64,000 nt of DNA, from the NCBI GenBank assembly GCA_020637595.1, contig JACKKE010000001.1:310001-374000 (forward strand), written 5' to 3'. Each line of letters begins with the position of its first letter. Positions within the stretch are counted from its first letter, which is position 1. A program made the position numbers and the translations under genes. This DNA is from Rhodobacter sp. Its GTDB lineage: Bacteria; Pseudomonadota; Alphaproteobacteria; Rhodobacterales; Rhodobacteraceae. Under the pieces are notes generated by a model. It had not been told where the DNA came from and did no database searches. It worked only from the letters and a program-made list of their open reading frames with translations. Of this stretch, positions 25,427 through 34,934 are shown one piece after another.

Positions 25427-26323
25427 GTGCCGACTTCGCTCCTTCTCGTTCTGTCCGCGGCCGGGTTCGGGGCCTCACCGCTGTTGATCGCGCTGAACGT
25501 CGATCACTTCCCGCCCTGGACGCTGGGTGCGCTGCGCTCGGCGTTGGGGCTGCCGCTGTTGATCATCGCCGCCGGGATGATGGGCGCGCAACGCCGGCCG
25601 GTGCTGCACGATGTCGTCACTGCCATTGTCGGTGGCATCCTGACGGTGTCGATCCCCTTCGTCAGCATGGCGGCGGGGATGCAGTATATCCCCTCGGGCA
25701 TGGGTGGCATGCTCTATGCGACGATGCCGCTGTTCACGCTGGGTCTGGCTGCGCTGTTTCTGAAGGACGAGCCGGCGACGCTGGAACAGGCGATCCGCAT
25801 CGCCGTCGGGATCTTCGGCGTGCTGTTGATCGCCGGACCGGGGCTGGTCGCCGACGGGCTGGGGCAGGCGGGGCTGGGCACGGCGCTGACGCTGATCTCG
25901 CCGCTCAGCTACGCCGCCGGGAATGTCTGGTTCCGCCGCCGGCGCAAGATGGCGCCGCTGATGCTGTCGGCGGGGATGTTTCTGGTCGGCACGCTGACCG
26001 TCTGGCCGCTGGCGCTGCTGATCGACGGGCCGGTGTTGGTCGAGCCCTCGGCCTATATCATCGCCATTCTGATTGCGCTGGTGGTGCTGGCGACCGTCGC
26101 ACCGAACCTGCTGAACTATGCGCTGGTGCAGCAGGCGGGCGCCAACAAGGCGGCGCTGGCGATGTTTCTGATGCCGGGCTTCAGCGTTGTCTTCGGCATG
26201 GTGTTCCGGGCCGAGCGCCTGCCGCTGATCGCCTTTGCCGGTCTGGCGCTGGTGATCGGTGCCTCGAGCGCACGGATGCCCCTCTGGCTGCGCCGCCGCC
26301 TGCGCCCGGCTCAGCCGAGCTGA
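25427..26323 (+). CDS. EamA/DMT-family exporter
   Basis: A 298-residue membrane protein with ten hydrophobic segments in two repeated halves. Typical EamA phrases are MQYIPSGMGGMLYATMPLFTLGLAALFLKDE and, in the second half, FLMPGFSVVFGMVFRAERL. It has a GTG start after AGGA. Substrate unknown; relatives export amino acids or other metabolites. Its last 13 bases overlap the end of ureG on the opposite strand. Confidence 0.8.
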   Translation: MPTSLLLVLSAAGFGASPLLIALNVDHFPPWTLGALRSALGLPLLIIAAGMMGAQRRPVLHDVVTAIVGGILTVSIPFVSMAAGMQYIPSGMGGMLYATMPLFTLGLAALFLKDEPATLEQAIRIAVGIFGVLLIAGPGLVADGLGQAGLGTALTLISPLSYAAGNVWFRRRRKMAPLMLSAGMFLVGTLTVWPLALLIDGPVLVEPSAYIIAILIALVVLATVAPNLLNYALVQQAGANKAALAMFLMPGFSVVFGMVFRAERLPLIAFAGLALVIGASSARMPLWLRRRLRPAQPS

Positions 26324-26928
26324 AGCCCGCCCTCACGCTGCAGGAACTCGACCACCGCCGCGACACCCACATCGTTGCGCATCTGCGCCAGCACAAAGGG
26401 CTTCTTGCCGCGTGCCGCGCGCGTGTCGCTTTCCAGCAAGGCCAGGTCGACACCGACATAGGGCGCGAGGTCGGTCTTGTTCACCACCAGCAGATCCGAT
26501 TTCGTCACCCCGGGGCCGCGCTTGCGCGGGATGTCCTGACCGGCGGCGGTGTCGATGACATAGATCGACAGGTCCGCCAGTTCCGGTGAAAACGTCGCCG
26601 CCAGATTGTCGCCGCCCGATTCGATCAGGATCAGGTCCAGATCCGGGTGCGCCGCGGTCAGCTCGGCCACCGCGGCCAGGTTGATCGAGGCATCCTCGCG
26701 GATCGCGGTATGCGGGCAACCGCCGGTTTCCACCCCCTTGATCCGGTCCGAGGGCAAGACCTGCGCCCGCAGCAGGAAATCCGCATCCTCGCGGGTATAG
26801 ATGTCGTTGGTGATCACCGCCATCGAGCATCGGCTGGCCAGTGCCCGCGCCAGATGCTCGGTCAGCGTGGTCTTGCCGCAGCCCACCGGGCCGCCGATTC
26901 CCACCCGCAACGGGCCGTTCTTGCTCAT
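26311..26928 (-). CDS. ureG: UreG, urease accessory GTPase
   Basis: A 205-residue G protein: P-loop GGPVGCGKTTL, ITNDIYTREDADFL, the metal-binding Cys-Pro-His motif GGCPHTAIRED, ESGGDN, and guanine specificity in VVNKTDLAPYVG. It drives GTP-dependent nickel insertion into urease with UreE, UreF and UreD. The start follows the ureF end with a 4-base overlap. It lacks an N-terminal His tail, leaving nickel storage to UreE. Confidence 0.96.
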   Translation of the reverse strand: MSKNGPLRVGIGGPVGCGKTTLTEHLARALASRCSMAVITNDIYTREDADFLLRAQVLPSDRIKGVETGGCPHTAIREDASINLAAVAELTAAHPDLDLILIESGGDNLAATFSPELADLSIYVIDTAAGQDIPRKRGPGVTKSDLLVVNKTDLAPYVGVDLALLESDTRAARGKKPFVLAQMRNDVGVAAVVEFLQREGGLQLG

Positions 26929-27563
26929 GTCCGAAAGATCCTCACGGTTTGTGTTTCGTGCTGCATCGCTGCCAGATCGGCGGCCAGCGCCGCGCTGCCA
27001 AGATCGTCGAGCGTCGAACCGGCGGCCTTCTCGGCCAGATCGGCGATCACCGGGGCGAGGCGCGCCAGAACCGCCTGACCCTCGGTCTGGCCCAGCGGAA
27101 CGTGGCGGGTGGCGACGGTGGCCAGGTTGCTGGCGAACCCCTGCAGGAACAGCGCGATCACCGTTCCCGGCGCCAGACCCAGCGGCGCCGTCGCCTCGCC
27201 CAGCGCAACCGGCAGCGCGCGGCCGGGCAGGGCGCGCCCGGTGATCCCGGTAACGGTCCGTGCCAGCGCAGCCCCCTGGTCCACGGTTTCCTGCAGCCGC
27301 TCGGCACTGGGGGCCAATGCCCGGGCCAGCGTGTCGAGCGCCTCGAAATCGGCCCCCGGGCGCAGGGCGGCCGCCAGCAGCACCGCATCCTGCCAACCCG
27401 CCCCGAGGCGCAGCACCCCGGACAGCCAGATCTCCAGACCGGCCGCATCCTGCACGGTGCCTGCGGCGATCACCGCCTCAAGACCGTGAGAATAGGCAAA
27501 GGCCCCGGTCGGAAAGGCCGGCGACAGCCATTGCGTCAGGGTCAGAAGGGCGGTGTCAGTCAT
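26925..27563 (-). CDS. ureF: UreF, urease accessory protein
   Basis: A 212-residue all-helical protein with the UreF signature LTLTQWLSPAFPTGAFAYSHGLE at the N-terminus. It bridges UreD and UreG on the apo-urease. The start at 27563 overlaps the ureE stop by 8 bases and the end overlaps ureG by 4, so the three accessory genes are translationally coupled. Confidence 0.94.
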   Translation of the reverse strand: MTDTALLTLTQWLSPAFPTGAFAYSHGLEAVIAAGTVQDAAGLEIWLSGVLRLGAGWQDAVLLAAALRPGADFEALDTLARALAPSAERLQETVDQGAALARTVTGITGRALPGRALPVALGEATAPLGLAPGTVIALFLQGFASNLATVATRHVPLGQTEGQAVLARLAPVIADLAEKAAGSTLDDLGSAALAADLAAMQHETQTVRIFRT

Positions 27564-28182
27564 CGTCGGCGTGGAAATGTTCGCCGTGGTGGTGGACATG
27601 GCCGGCCTGCCGATCATGGCTATGCCCGTGATCATGCCCGTGATCATGCCCGTGATCATGCCCGTGATCATGGTCGTGGTCATGGGGGTGGCTGTGATCG
27701 TGGCCATGCGCATGGTCGTGAGGTTCGTGGCTGTGCCCGTGGTCGTGGCCCATCGTCCGCCCGGTGCCATAGGCCCCCTTTTCCGGCGCAAAGGGCCGCT
27801 GGTCGCGGGTGATCCCGGCCCCCAGTCCCTGCAGCATCCGCTCCAGCACATGGTCCTCGCGGATCACCAGCACCCCGGCCGCCATCTCGCAGGGGGTGTG
27901 GCGGTTGCCGATGTGCCAGGCCAGCCGCGGCAGGTCGCCGGTAATCACCAGCACGGTTTCCTCGGCCGGCTCGACGGCGATCAGGGATCCGTCCTCCAGC
28001 TCGAACCCCCAGTATTCATCGAGGTTGGTCAGCGCCGGCAGATCCAGCAGAAAGCTGTCGCCCCCTTCGGTCTGCAGCCGTTTCCGGCGCAGAAGGCGTT
28101 CGTCATAGGTCAGCACCACGCGGTCATCGGTGCGGGCGGGGGCCTCAGTCAGCAGACGGGCGACGGCGGGGCGATCGGTCAT
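27556..28182 (-). CDS. ureE: UreE, nickel metallochaperone with long His tail
   Basis: A 208-residue protein. An N-terminal peptide-binding domain and a central nickel domain (NRHTPCEMAAGVLVIREDHVL) are followed by a tail of about 60 residues dominated by His, Asp and Gly in HDHGHDHG repeats. The tail would bind many nickel ions and is unusually long. It is encoded by short tandem DNA repeats, so its length may vary between strains. UreE delivers nickel to UreG. The ribosome site is CGAGG before TTTCGAAA. Confidence 0.93.
   Translation of the reverse strand: MTDRPAVARLLTEAPARTDDRVVLTYDERLLRRKRLQTEGGDSFLLDLPALTNLDEYWGFELEDGSLIAVEPAEETVLVITGDLPRLAWHIGNRHTPCEMAAGVLVIREDHVLERMLQGLGAGITRDQRPFAPEKGAYGTGRTMGHDHGHSHEPHDHAHGHDHSHPHDHDHDHGHDHGHDHGHDHGHSHDRQAGHVHHHGEHFHADDD
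27625..27672. repeat. four tandem 12-bp repeats in ureE
   Basis: CCCGTGATCATG is repeated four times without a break, each unit coding four residues (HDHG on the minus strand) of the UreE tail. Unit length is a multiple of three, so slippage would change tail length without shifting the frame. Confidence 0.92.
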
Positions 28183-28256
28183 TTTCGAAACCTCGTGGAC
28201 AAGATGTTAACCTTTACCGGTGCAGACTCGACTGGCAACCAGAACGGAGGGAACCC

Positions 28257-28592
28257 GTGCACCCCATGTCTGCCGCCGATGAACTGGCGATGATCCGGTC
28301 GCGGATCTCGCGGCTGAAAGCCCGCGAACAGGAGTTGAGGGAGGCGTTGATCGCCGCCCCGGACAGCCAGCGACAGGGGCGATGGACCCGCGCCGAGGTG
28401 GTCGAAACCGTGCTGCGGGTGTTCGACCACCGGCTATTGCCCGACGCGATCCGCAGCGACCCGCTGTTCTGGCGCGACCGGGTGATGACACAGATCCGCT
28501 GCCTCCCGGTCGAGGTGCAGCCTCCCGCCAGCTGGGTGCCACCCCGGCGCGATCCCGGCGCACCGGGCGATGCCCGTTCGGTTGGCATGTAG
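28257..28592 (+). CDS. hypothetical protein inside the urease cluster, opposite strand
   Basis: A 111-residue soluble protein read against the urease genes. It has an N-terminal helical charged stretch (RSRISRLKAREQELREAL), then a compact region RRVFDHRLLPD-like (TVLRVFDHRLLPDAIRSDP). It has a GTG start, with an in-frame ATG nine bases later, after AACGGAGGG. It is divergent from ureE and convergent with ureC (17 bases apart), splitting the cluster into ureDAJBC and ureEFG. I do not recognise a domain. Rhodobacter capsulatus is reported to have an extra orf136 between ureC and ureE; homology to it is untested. Confidence 0.62.
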   Translation: MHPMSAADELAMIRSRISRLKAREQELREALIAAPDSQRQGRWTRAEVVETVLRVFDHRLLPDAIRSDPLFWRDRVMTQIRCLPVEVQPPASWVPPRRDPGAPGDARSVGM

Positions 28593-28608
28593 CCCCCTCG
28601 TGCCCGGC

Positions 28609-30318
<1,710 letters not shown>

Positions 30319-30533
30319 CGGAAACCTCGTGGGTTATCGGCGGCGCTGAGGGCGGGCGGCGGCCCTCACGGTTGCTTGACTTGCCGGTGCGCGGCGGGCG
30401 TGAAACCTTGGCGCACTGGAACGAAAGGGACGCGCATGACGGTCATTCTGCTGGCTCTGGGTCCGAGCGCGCTGGCGCTGCTGCCACTCGCGCCGGTGGC
30501 GGTCTTTGTGCTCGGCATCTGAGGGCCGGACCG
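30319..30533. other. 215-base gap between ureB and ureC
   Basis: The urease genes upstream are packed within ten bases of each other, so this gap stands out. On the + strand it holds a 28-codon frame with a plausible ribosome site (listed separately). No terminator with a T-run was seen. Confidence 0.5.
30436..30522 (+). CDS. possible 28-residue membrane peptide
   Basis: A tiny frame MTVILLALGPSALALL... ending VFVLGI, almost entirely hydrophobic and long enough for one membrane helix. An AAAGGGA ribosome site lies five bases before the ATG, and TTGACT lies about 55 bases upstream. It is antisense-oriented within the urease cluster. Hydrophobic frames arise by chance in GC-rich DNA, so this is a candidate only. 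Confidence 0.33.
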   Translation: MTVILLALGPSALALLPLAPVAVFVLGI

Positions 30534-30839
30534 TCACAGATCCCCCATCACCTTGGCATTGAACCCGAAAACCCGGCGCGCACCGCCATAGGGCACCAGC
30601 CGCACCTCGCGGGTCTGGCCGGGCTCGAAGCGCACGGCGGTGCCGGCGGGGATGTCCAGCCTGAGCCCGCGCGCGGCCTCGCGGTCAAAGGACAGCCCCG
30701 GGTTCGTTTCGGCAAAGTGATAGTGCGAGCCCACCTGCACCGGGCGGTCGCCGGTGTTGGCCACGACCAGCACGGTGACCGGCGCGTCGGCGTTCAGCAG
30801 GATGTCGCCCTCGGCGGCAAAGATCTCGCCCGGGATCAT
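30534..30839 (-). CDS. ureB: UreB, urease beta subunit
   Basis: A 101-residue beta-rich subunit with VANTGDRPVQVGSHYHFAETN and the C-terminal RRVFGFNAKVMG, both diagnostic of UreB. The start at 30839 (MIPGEIF) lies one base after the ureJ stop. Separate UreA, UreB and UreC polypeptides are the usual arrangement in proteobacteria. Confidence 0.95.
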   Translation of the reverse strand: MIPGEIFAAEGDILLNADAPVTVLVVANTGDRPVQVGSHYHFAETNPGLSFDREAARGLRLDIPAGTAVRFEPGQTREVRLVPYGGARRVFGFNAKVMGDL

Positions 30840-30840
30840 C

Positions 30841-31395
30841 TCAGGCCACCGCCAGCGCGAGGCCGGCCAGCGCGGCCGCACCGCCGAGGCCCCGCTGACC
30901 CCATCCGTTCAGCCCGCGGCCCAACACGATGCCCGCGCCGTGCAGCGCGGCGGTGACCAGCGCAAAGCCCGCGGCATAGATCGCCATGCCGCTCGCCGGC
31001 CCCTCGGCCCCGTGTGCCCAGCCATGCGCCACGCCGAAAAGCGCGATCATCGGCAGGGTGGCCGTCAGCGGCAGCCGCACGGCCATCGCCACCAGCACCC
31101 CGAGGATCACGACCGAAGCCAGGATCATCGGTTCGACCGCCGGCAAGGCCAGCCCGGCAAAACCCAGCGCGCCGCCCGCCAGCATCGCGCCGACGAAACT
31201 GGCCGGCATCGCCCAGAGGGCACGCCCCCCGGCCTGCGCCGCCAGCAGGCCGACCGCGACCATTGCCAGAACATGATCGGCGCCGCCGATCGGGTGGGCT
31301 GCGCCCGACAGGAAGGTGCCGGCGTCATGCGTGCCGTGGGCCAGCGCCAGCGTCGGCGCCAGGATCAGGGGAAGCGAAAGGCGAAGAGCGCGCAT
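30841..31395 (-). CDS. ureJ: HupE/UreJ-family membrane protein
   Basis: A 184-residue protein with a signal-like first segment, then AHGTHDAGTFLSGAAHPIGGADHVLAM and about five further membrane segments. HPxxGxDH is the HupE/UreJ metal-binding signature. The family imports nickel in hydrogenase and urease clusters. The position between ureA and ureB, nine bases from ureA, supports a nickel-supply role. Confidence 0.88.
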   Translation of the reverse strand: MRALRLSLPLILAPTLALAHGTHDAGTFLSGAAHPIGGADHVLAMVAVGLLAAQAGGRALWAMPASFVGAMLAGGALGFAGLALPAVEPMILASVVILGVLVAMAVRLPLTATLPMIALFGVAHGWAHGAEGPASGMAIYAAGFALVTAALHGAGIVLGRGLNGWGQRGLGGAAALAGLALAVA

Positions 31396-31404
31396 CGGAA
31401 ACTC

Positions 31405-31707
31405 CTATCGGATCGGATGGTGAACGGTGACGAGCTTGGTCCCGTCGGGAAAGGTCGCCTCGACCTGCACGGAATGGATCATCTCGGGGATGCCGATCAT
31501 GCACTGGTCGCGGGTGATGACATGGGCACCGGCCTCCATGAGGTCAGCAACCGAACGCCCGTCACGTGCCCCCTCGACCACGAAATCGGTGATCAGGGCG
31601 ACGGCCTCGGGGTGGTTCAGCTTGACGCCACGGGCCAGCCGGCCGCGGGCGACCATCGCCGCCAGGCTGACCAGCAGTTTGTCCTTTTCGCGCGGGGTGA
31701 GGTTCAT
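31405..31707 (-). CDS. ureA: UreA, urease gamma subunit
   Basis: A 100-residue subunit beginning MNLTPREKDKLLVSLAAMVA and containing KLNHPEAVALITDFV and IHSVQVEATFPDGTKLVTVHHPI, all conserved in UreA. Nine bases separate it from ureD and from ureJ. Confidence 0.96.
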   Translation of the reverse strand: MNLTPREKDKLLVSLAAMVARGRLARGVKLNHPEAVALITDFVVEGARDGRSVADLMEAGAHVITRDQCMIGIPEMIHSVQVEATFPDGTKLVTVHHPIR

Positions 31708-31716
31708 CGGGGTCTC

Positions 31717-32517
31717 CTAGATCTGCCAGACGCGCGGCAGGGGCGTGGTCATCGAACGCGTGCGCAAAACGGTCAGCAGTCGCGCGATCTGCCGGCGCAG
31801 CGGCCAGCCATCGGCGGCCATCAACCGCACCATCAGTTTGCCGTCAAAGGCCGAGGCCGCACCCTGGACGCCGGGTTCGCTCAGCACGGCGCGCACTGGC
31901 GACAGCGCGTCCTCGGCCCCTTGAGCGACCAGCGCGAGGCTGGCGACGGCGCGCGCCCCGGACAGGGCGGCGGGGGGCTGCAGGGCTTTGGGCGTCAACA
32001 TAAGGGGTTCGACCAGCACCGGGCGCCCGCCGCGGGTGATCTCGCGCCGGTCGGACAGGGTGAATTCGGTCACCGTTTCGCCCATCGCGGCCCTGCCCAG
32101 AACCACCGCTTCGAGCACCAGGCAGGACGCCTCGCGACCCAGGGCCACCCGGGTTTTCCGTGCCAGGGCCGAGCGTTGGAACAGGATCGTTTCCTGCGGC
32201 AGCCAGTCCAGATGTCCGTCGGCGATCGCCAGGTCGACGGTGATCCGGGCCATGTCCTCGGCGGCCCGATAGGCGCGTTCGGCGGTCTGGGTGGTGGCCG
32301 TCGCGCTGGCATCGGTGCGCAACCGATAGTCCAGCTCATCGCCGCCGGTGACGCCCCCCGCGGTGTTGAGAAACACCACCTCGGGCCCGGGGTGCAGCAC
32401 GATCGCCTTGGCCGAGCCCTGCTGGAAGAGCCGTTGCAGCCGCCCGCCCGCAAGCCCGACCTCGGCCGTGCCGCGGGTGCGTTGATGATGGATCGGATGG
32501 GCCGGGGCGGCAGTCAT
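31717..32517 (-). CDS. ureD: UreD, urease accessory protein
   Basis: A 266-residue protein with HPGPEVVFLNTAGGVTGGDEL and WLPQETILFQRS, the UreD/UreH signatures. It forms the channel through which UreFG nickel reaches UreC. It is the first gene of the urease operon. The start at 32517 follows GAAGGAGTGCCCG. Confidence 0.95.
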   Translation of the reverse strand: MTAAPAHPIHHQRTRGTAEVGLAGGRLQRLFQQGSAKAIVLHPGPEVVFLNTAGGVTGGDELDYRLRTDASATATTQTAERAYRAAEDMARITVDLAIADGHLDWLPQETILFQRSALARKTRVALGREASCLVLEAVVLGRAAMGETVTEFTLSDRREITRGGRPVLVEPLMLTPKALQPPAALSGARAVASLALVAQGAEDALSPVRAVLSEPGVQGAASAFDGKLMVRLMAADGWPLRRQIARLLTVLRTRSMTTPLPRVWQI

Positions 32518-32758
32518 CGGGCACTCCTTCTGCCGACAGGAGCCGCTTTTGCCGGCCCTGGTTCAAGGGGGCTGCCCAATCCTTTGGCGATGAGATGCGC
32601 AGCAAGGCATACTGCGCCTGATATATAGTCAATGAGCGCGAAGATTGTGCAGGGCGCGAACCGCCGGGCTGGCCCGCGAGCCCGCTGCGACATCGTGGCA
32701 AAGCCCCTTTTCCCGGCCCTGAAACGGTGACAGCATGCCCGCGACAGGAGGCCGGACC
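32518..32758. promoter_or_regulatory. divergent region upstream of ureD
   Basis: 241 bases between ureD and an alpha/beta hydrolase gene. The only AT-rich spot is 32620-32636 (GATATATAGTCAATGAG); on the ureD strand it reads TTGACTATATAT and is the likeliest promoter core. In Rhodobacter urease is reported to be under NtrC; no clear NtrC site was seen here. Confidence 0.4.
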
Positions 32759-33598
32759 ATGACCAACCCCTTGATCTCTGCGCGCGATGGCTTTGCCGCC
32801 GCCCACCCCGAAGAGCGGGTCACTCTGAACACCCGGGACTGGGGGGTGATTGATACCGGCACGGGGCCGGTCTTGCTGCTGTTGCCCGGAACCTTGGGGC
32901 GTGGCGATATCTTCTGGCAGCAGATCGCCGCCTTGACTGAACTGCGGGTGATCGCGGTCAGCTATCCGGCCTCGGGCACGATCGTCGACTGGACGGCGGA
33001 TCTGGTCGCCCTGCTCGAGGCGCGGGGCGTCGCGCAGGTGGCGGTTCTGGGATCGTCGCTGGGCGGGTATCTGGCGCAGTATTTCGCTGCCATGCATCCT
33101 GAGCGGGTGACGCATCTCTTTGCCGCCAACACGCTGGCCGCGACCGAGGGGATCGACGCCCGTCCGCCCTATGCGCTGGACATCTGGGCGACGCCGATCG
33201 ACGGTCTGCGCGCGGGTTTCGGGATGGCGATGCAGGCCTGGGGCCAGACCCATCCCGAACAGGCGGATCTGGTCGACCTGCTGCTGGCGGAATCGCAGGG
33301 GCGGATCCTCGATGACGAGATGCGGGCGCGTCTGGATGCGCTCAAGACCGCGCCGGCCCTGCCTGCCGATCCCCGTCCGGCCGGGGCCAGCACGGTGATC
33401 GAAACCGACGACGACCCGCTGTTGCCGCCCCCCTTGCGCGCGGGCGTCCGGGCGCGGCTGGCCGGGTCCGAAGCGTTCCGCTTTCAATGGGGCGGGCATT
33501 TTCCCTATGTGCTGCGGCCGGCCCTCTACACCGGGTTGATCCGGGCGCGGCTGGGTCTGGCGACGCTGCCCGCAGAATGGAACGGAGGCTCTGCGTGA
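32759..33598 (+). CDS. alpha/beta hydrolase
   Basis: A 279-residue cytoplasmic hydrolase with oxyanion region LLLLPGTLGRGD, nucleophile elbow VLGSSLGGYLAQYF, an Asp strand (VIETDDDPLLPP) and C-terminal His in GGHFPYVLRP. The start at 32759 is preferred to an ATG 24 bases upstream because ACAGGAGG precedes it by eight bases. It is translationally coupled (GTGA) to the HAD gene that follows. Substrate unknown. Confidence 0.78.
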   Translation: MTNPLISARDGFAAAHPEERVTLNTRDWGVIDTGTGPVLLLLPGTLGRGDIFWQQIAALTELRVIAVSYPASGTIVDWTADLVALLEARGVAQVAVLGSSLGGYLAQYFAAMHPERVTHLFAANTLAATEGIDARPPYALDIWATPIDGLRAGFGMAMQAWGQTHPEQADLVDLLLAESQGRILDDEMRARLDALKTAPALPADPRPAGASTVIETDDDPLLPPPLRAGVRARLAGSEAFRFQWGGHFPYVLRPALYTGLIRARLGLATLPAEWNGGSA

Positions 33599-34479
33599 GC
33601 CTTCCAGCCAATCCGCGATGGGCCTTTGCCCGCTACCGGGCGATTGACCACCGGCTTCCCGTCGCCAGCCGGGGCTATCCCCCTTTCAGCCTCAAGATCA
33701 AGGACTTGAGTGAGGTTTTTCACCGCTATGACGGGTTCATTCTGGATGCGTTCGGGGTGCTGAACATCGGTGAGGGGGCGATCCCCGGTGCCGTCGCGCG
33801 GATTGCCCAGATGCGCGCCGCGGGCAAGCGGCTGGTGGTTCTGACCAATGGCGCCAGCAAGACCCGGGCCGAGGCCCTGGCGACCTATCATCGCTGGGGA
33901 TTCGACTTTGCCGAGGATGAGGTGATTTCGAGCCGGGACCTGGCGGCTTCTGCCATGACGGGACACGGTGGGGTTTGGGCCGCCATCGCGCCAGATGGAA
34001 GCCAGTTCAATGACTTGCCAGGTGATGTTCGACCTCTCGACGCGCGTCTTCTGGACGAGGCCGACGGATTCCTGTTCCTCGGCTCTCAGGGCTGGACCGA
34101 GGTGAGGCAGGCGGAGCTGATCGCCGCCCTGCGCGCCCGCCCGCGGCCGGTGATCTGCGCCAATCCGGATATCGTCGCCCCGCGCGAACAGGGTTTCACC
34201 TGGGAGCCGGGGCACTATGCCCATGATCTGCCGGTTCCCGTCGACTTTCACGGCAAGCCCTTCGGCCCGGCGCTGCAGGCCGCGCTCGACCGGCTGGGGC
34301 TGCCGGCGCGCAAGGTGGCGATGGTCGGGGACACGCTGCACACCGATATCCTGGGCGGGCGCGCTGCCGGCTGCTTTACGGTGCTGATCGCTGGCCACGG
34401 GTTCTTTGCCGGGACCGATCCGCAACCCTATATCGCCGCCAGCGGGATCACCCCCGATTTCATCGCTGAAACGACCTGA
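33595..34479 (+). CDS. HAD-superfamily class IIA phosphatase
   Basis: A 294-residue phosphatase of the NagD-like class IIA group. Motif I is DGFILDAFGVLNIGEG, motif II VVLTNGAS, and the last motif MVGDTLHTDILGG. The nucleophile Asp is followed by Ala-Phe rather than the usual Asp-x-Asp-Gly pattern, as in the alphaproteobacterial HAD-IIA subgroup. The GTG start overlaps the previous stop and follows GGAGGCTCTGC. Likely substrates are small phosphate esters or nucleotides. Confidence 0.8.
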   Translation: MSLPANPRWAFARYRAIDHRLPVASRGYPPFSLKIKDLSEVFHRYDGFILDAFGVLNIGEGAIPGAVARIAQMRAAGKRLVVLTNGASKTRAEALATYHRWGFDFAEDEVISSRDLAASAMTGHGGVWAAIAPDGSQFNDLPGDVRPLDARLLDEADGFLFLGSQGWTEVRQAELIAALRARPRPVICANPDIVAPREQGFTWEPGHYAHDLPVPVDFHGKPFGPALQAALDRLGLPARKVAMVGDTLHTDILGGRAAGCFTVLIAGHGFFAGTDPQPYIAASGITPDFIAETT

Positions 34480-34482
34480 GAT

Positions 34483-34932
34483 ATGTTAGACAAACCCTTG
34501 AAAGACAGCGAGATCGCGACCGACATAGCCGTGCCCCGGGACGCTACGCTCGGCTTTGTCGGCCATGTGGAAACCCCCTGGACCCGGCGCGAGGATTGCC
34601 CCAAGCAAGGCCGCCACGACGGGCCCGACTGCGCCATCGTTCTGACTCCGCCCTGGGATGCCGCGCTGGCCGGGATCGAGCGGTTCGAGACGCTCGAGGT
34701 CTATCTGTGGTTTCATCTGGCGCGGCGCGATCTTCTGGTGATCGACCCCAGCCACGGCGGCGGTCCCCGCGGGGTCTTTGCCCTGCGCAGCCCGGTGCGG
34801 CCCAACCCGATTGCGGTGAGCACCGTCAAGCTGGTGGCGCGGCAGGGAAACCGGCTGATCGTGCGCGGGCTCGAGGCGGTGAACGGAACGCCGCTGATCG
34901 ACCTCAAGCCCGGGCGTTGCCCCCGGTCCTGA
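34483..34932 (+). CDS. trmO: TrmO-family tRNA methyltransferase (TsaA/YaeB)
   Basis: A 149-residue protein of the UPF0066 family. GFVGHVETPWTRREDCPKQ and RSPVRPNPIAVSTVKL are signatures of TrmO, which N6-methylates t6A37 in tRNA-Thr. It lacks the longer C-terminal domain of the Escherichia coli enzyme. It lies three bases after the HAD gene and its stop is two bases from the convergent MFS gene's stop. Confidence 0.78.
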   Translation: MLDKPLKDSEIATDIAVPRDATLGFVGHVETPWTRREDCPKQGRHDGPDCAIVLTPPWDAALAGIERFETLEVYLWFHLARRDLLVIDPSHGGGPRGVFALRSPVRPNPIAVSTVKLVARQGNRLIVRGLEAVNGTPLIDLKPGRCPRS

Positions 34933-34934
34933 GG

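Noticed and set aside
27625..27672. Tandem repeats as a possible CRISPR array
   Set aside because: The 12-bp units are contiguous without spacers and encode the UreE histidine tail.
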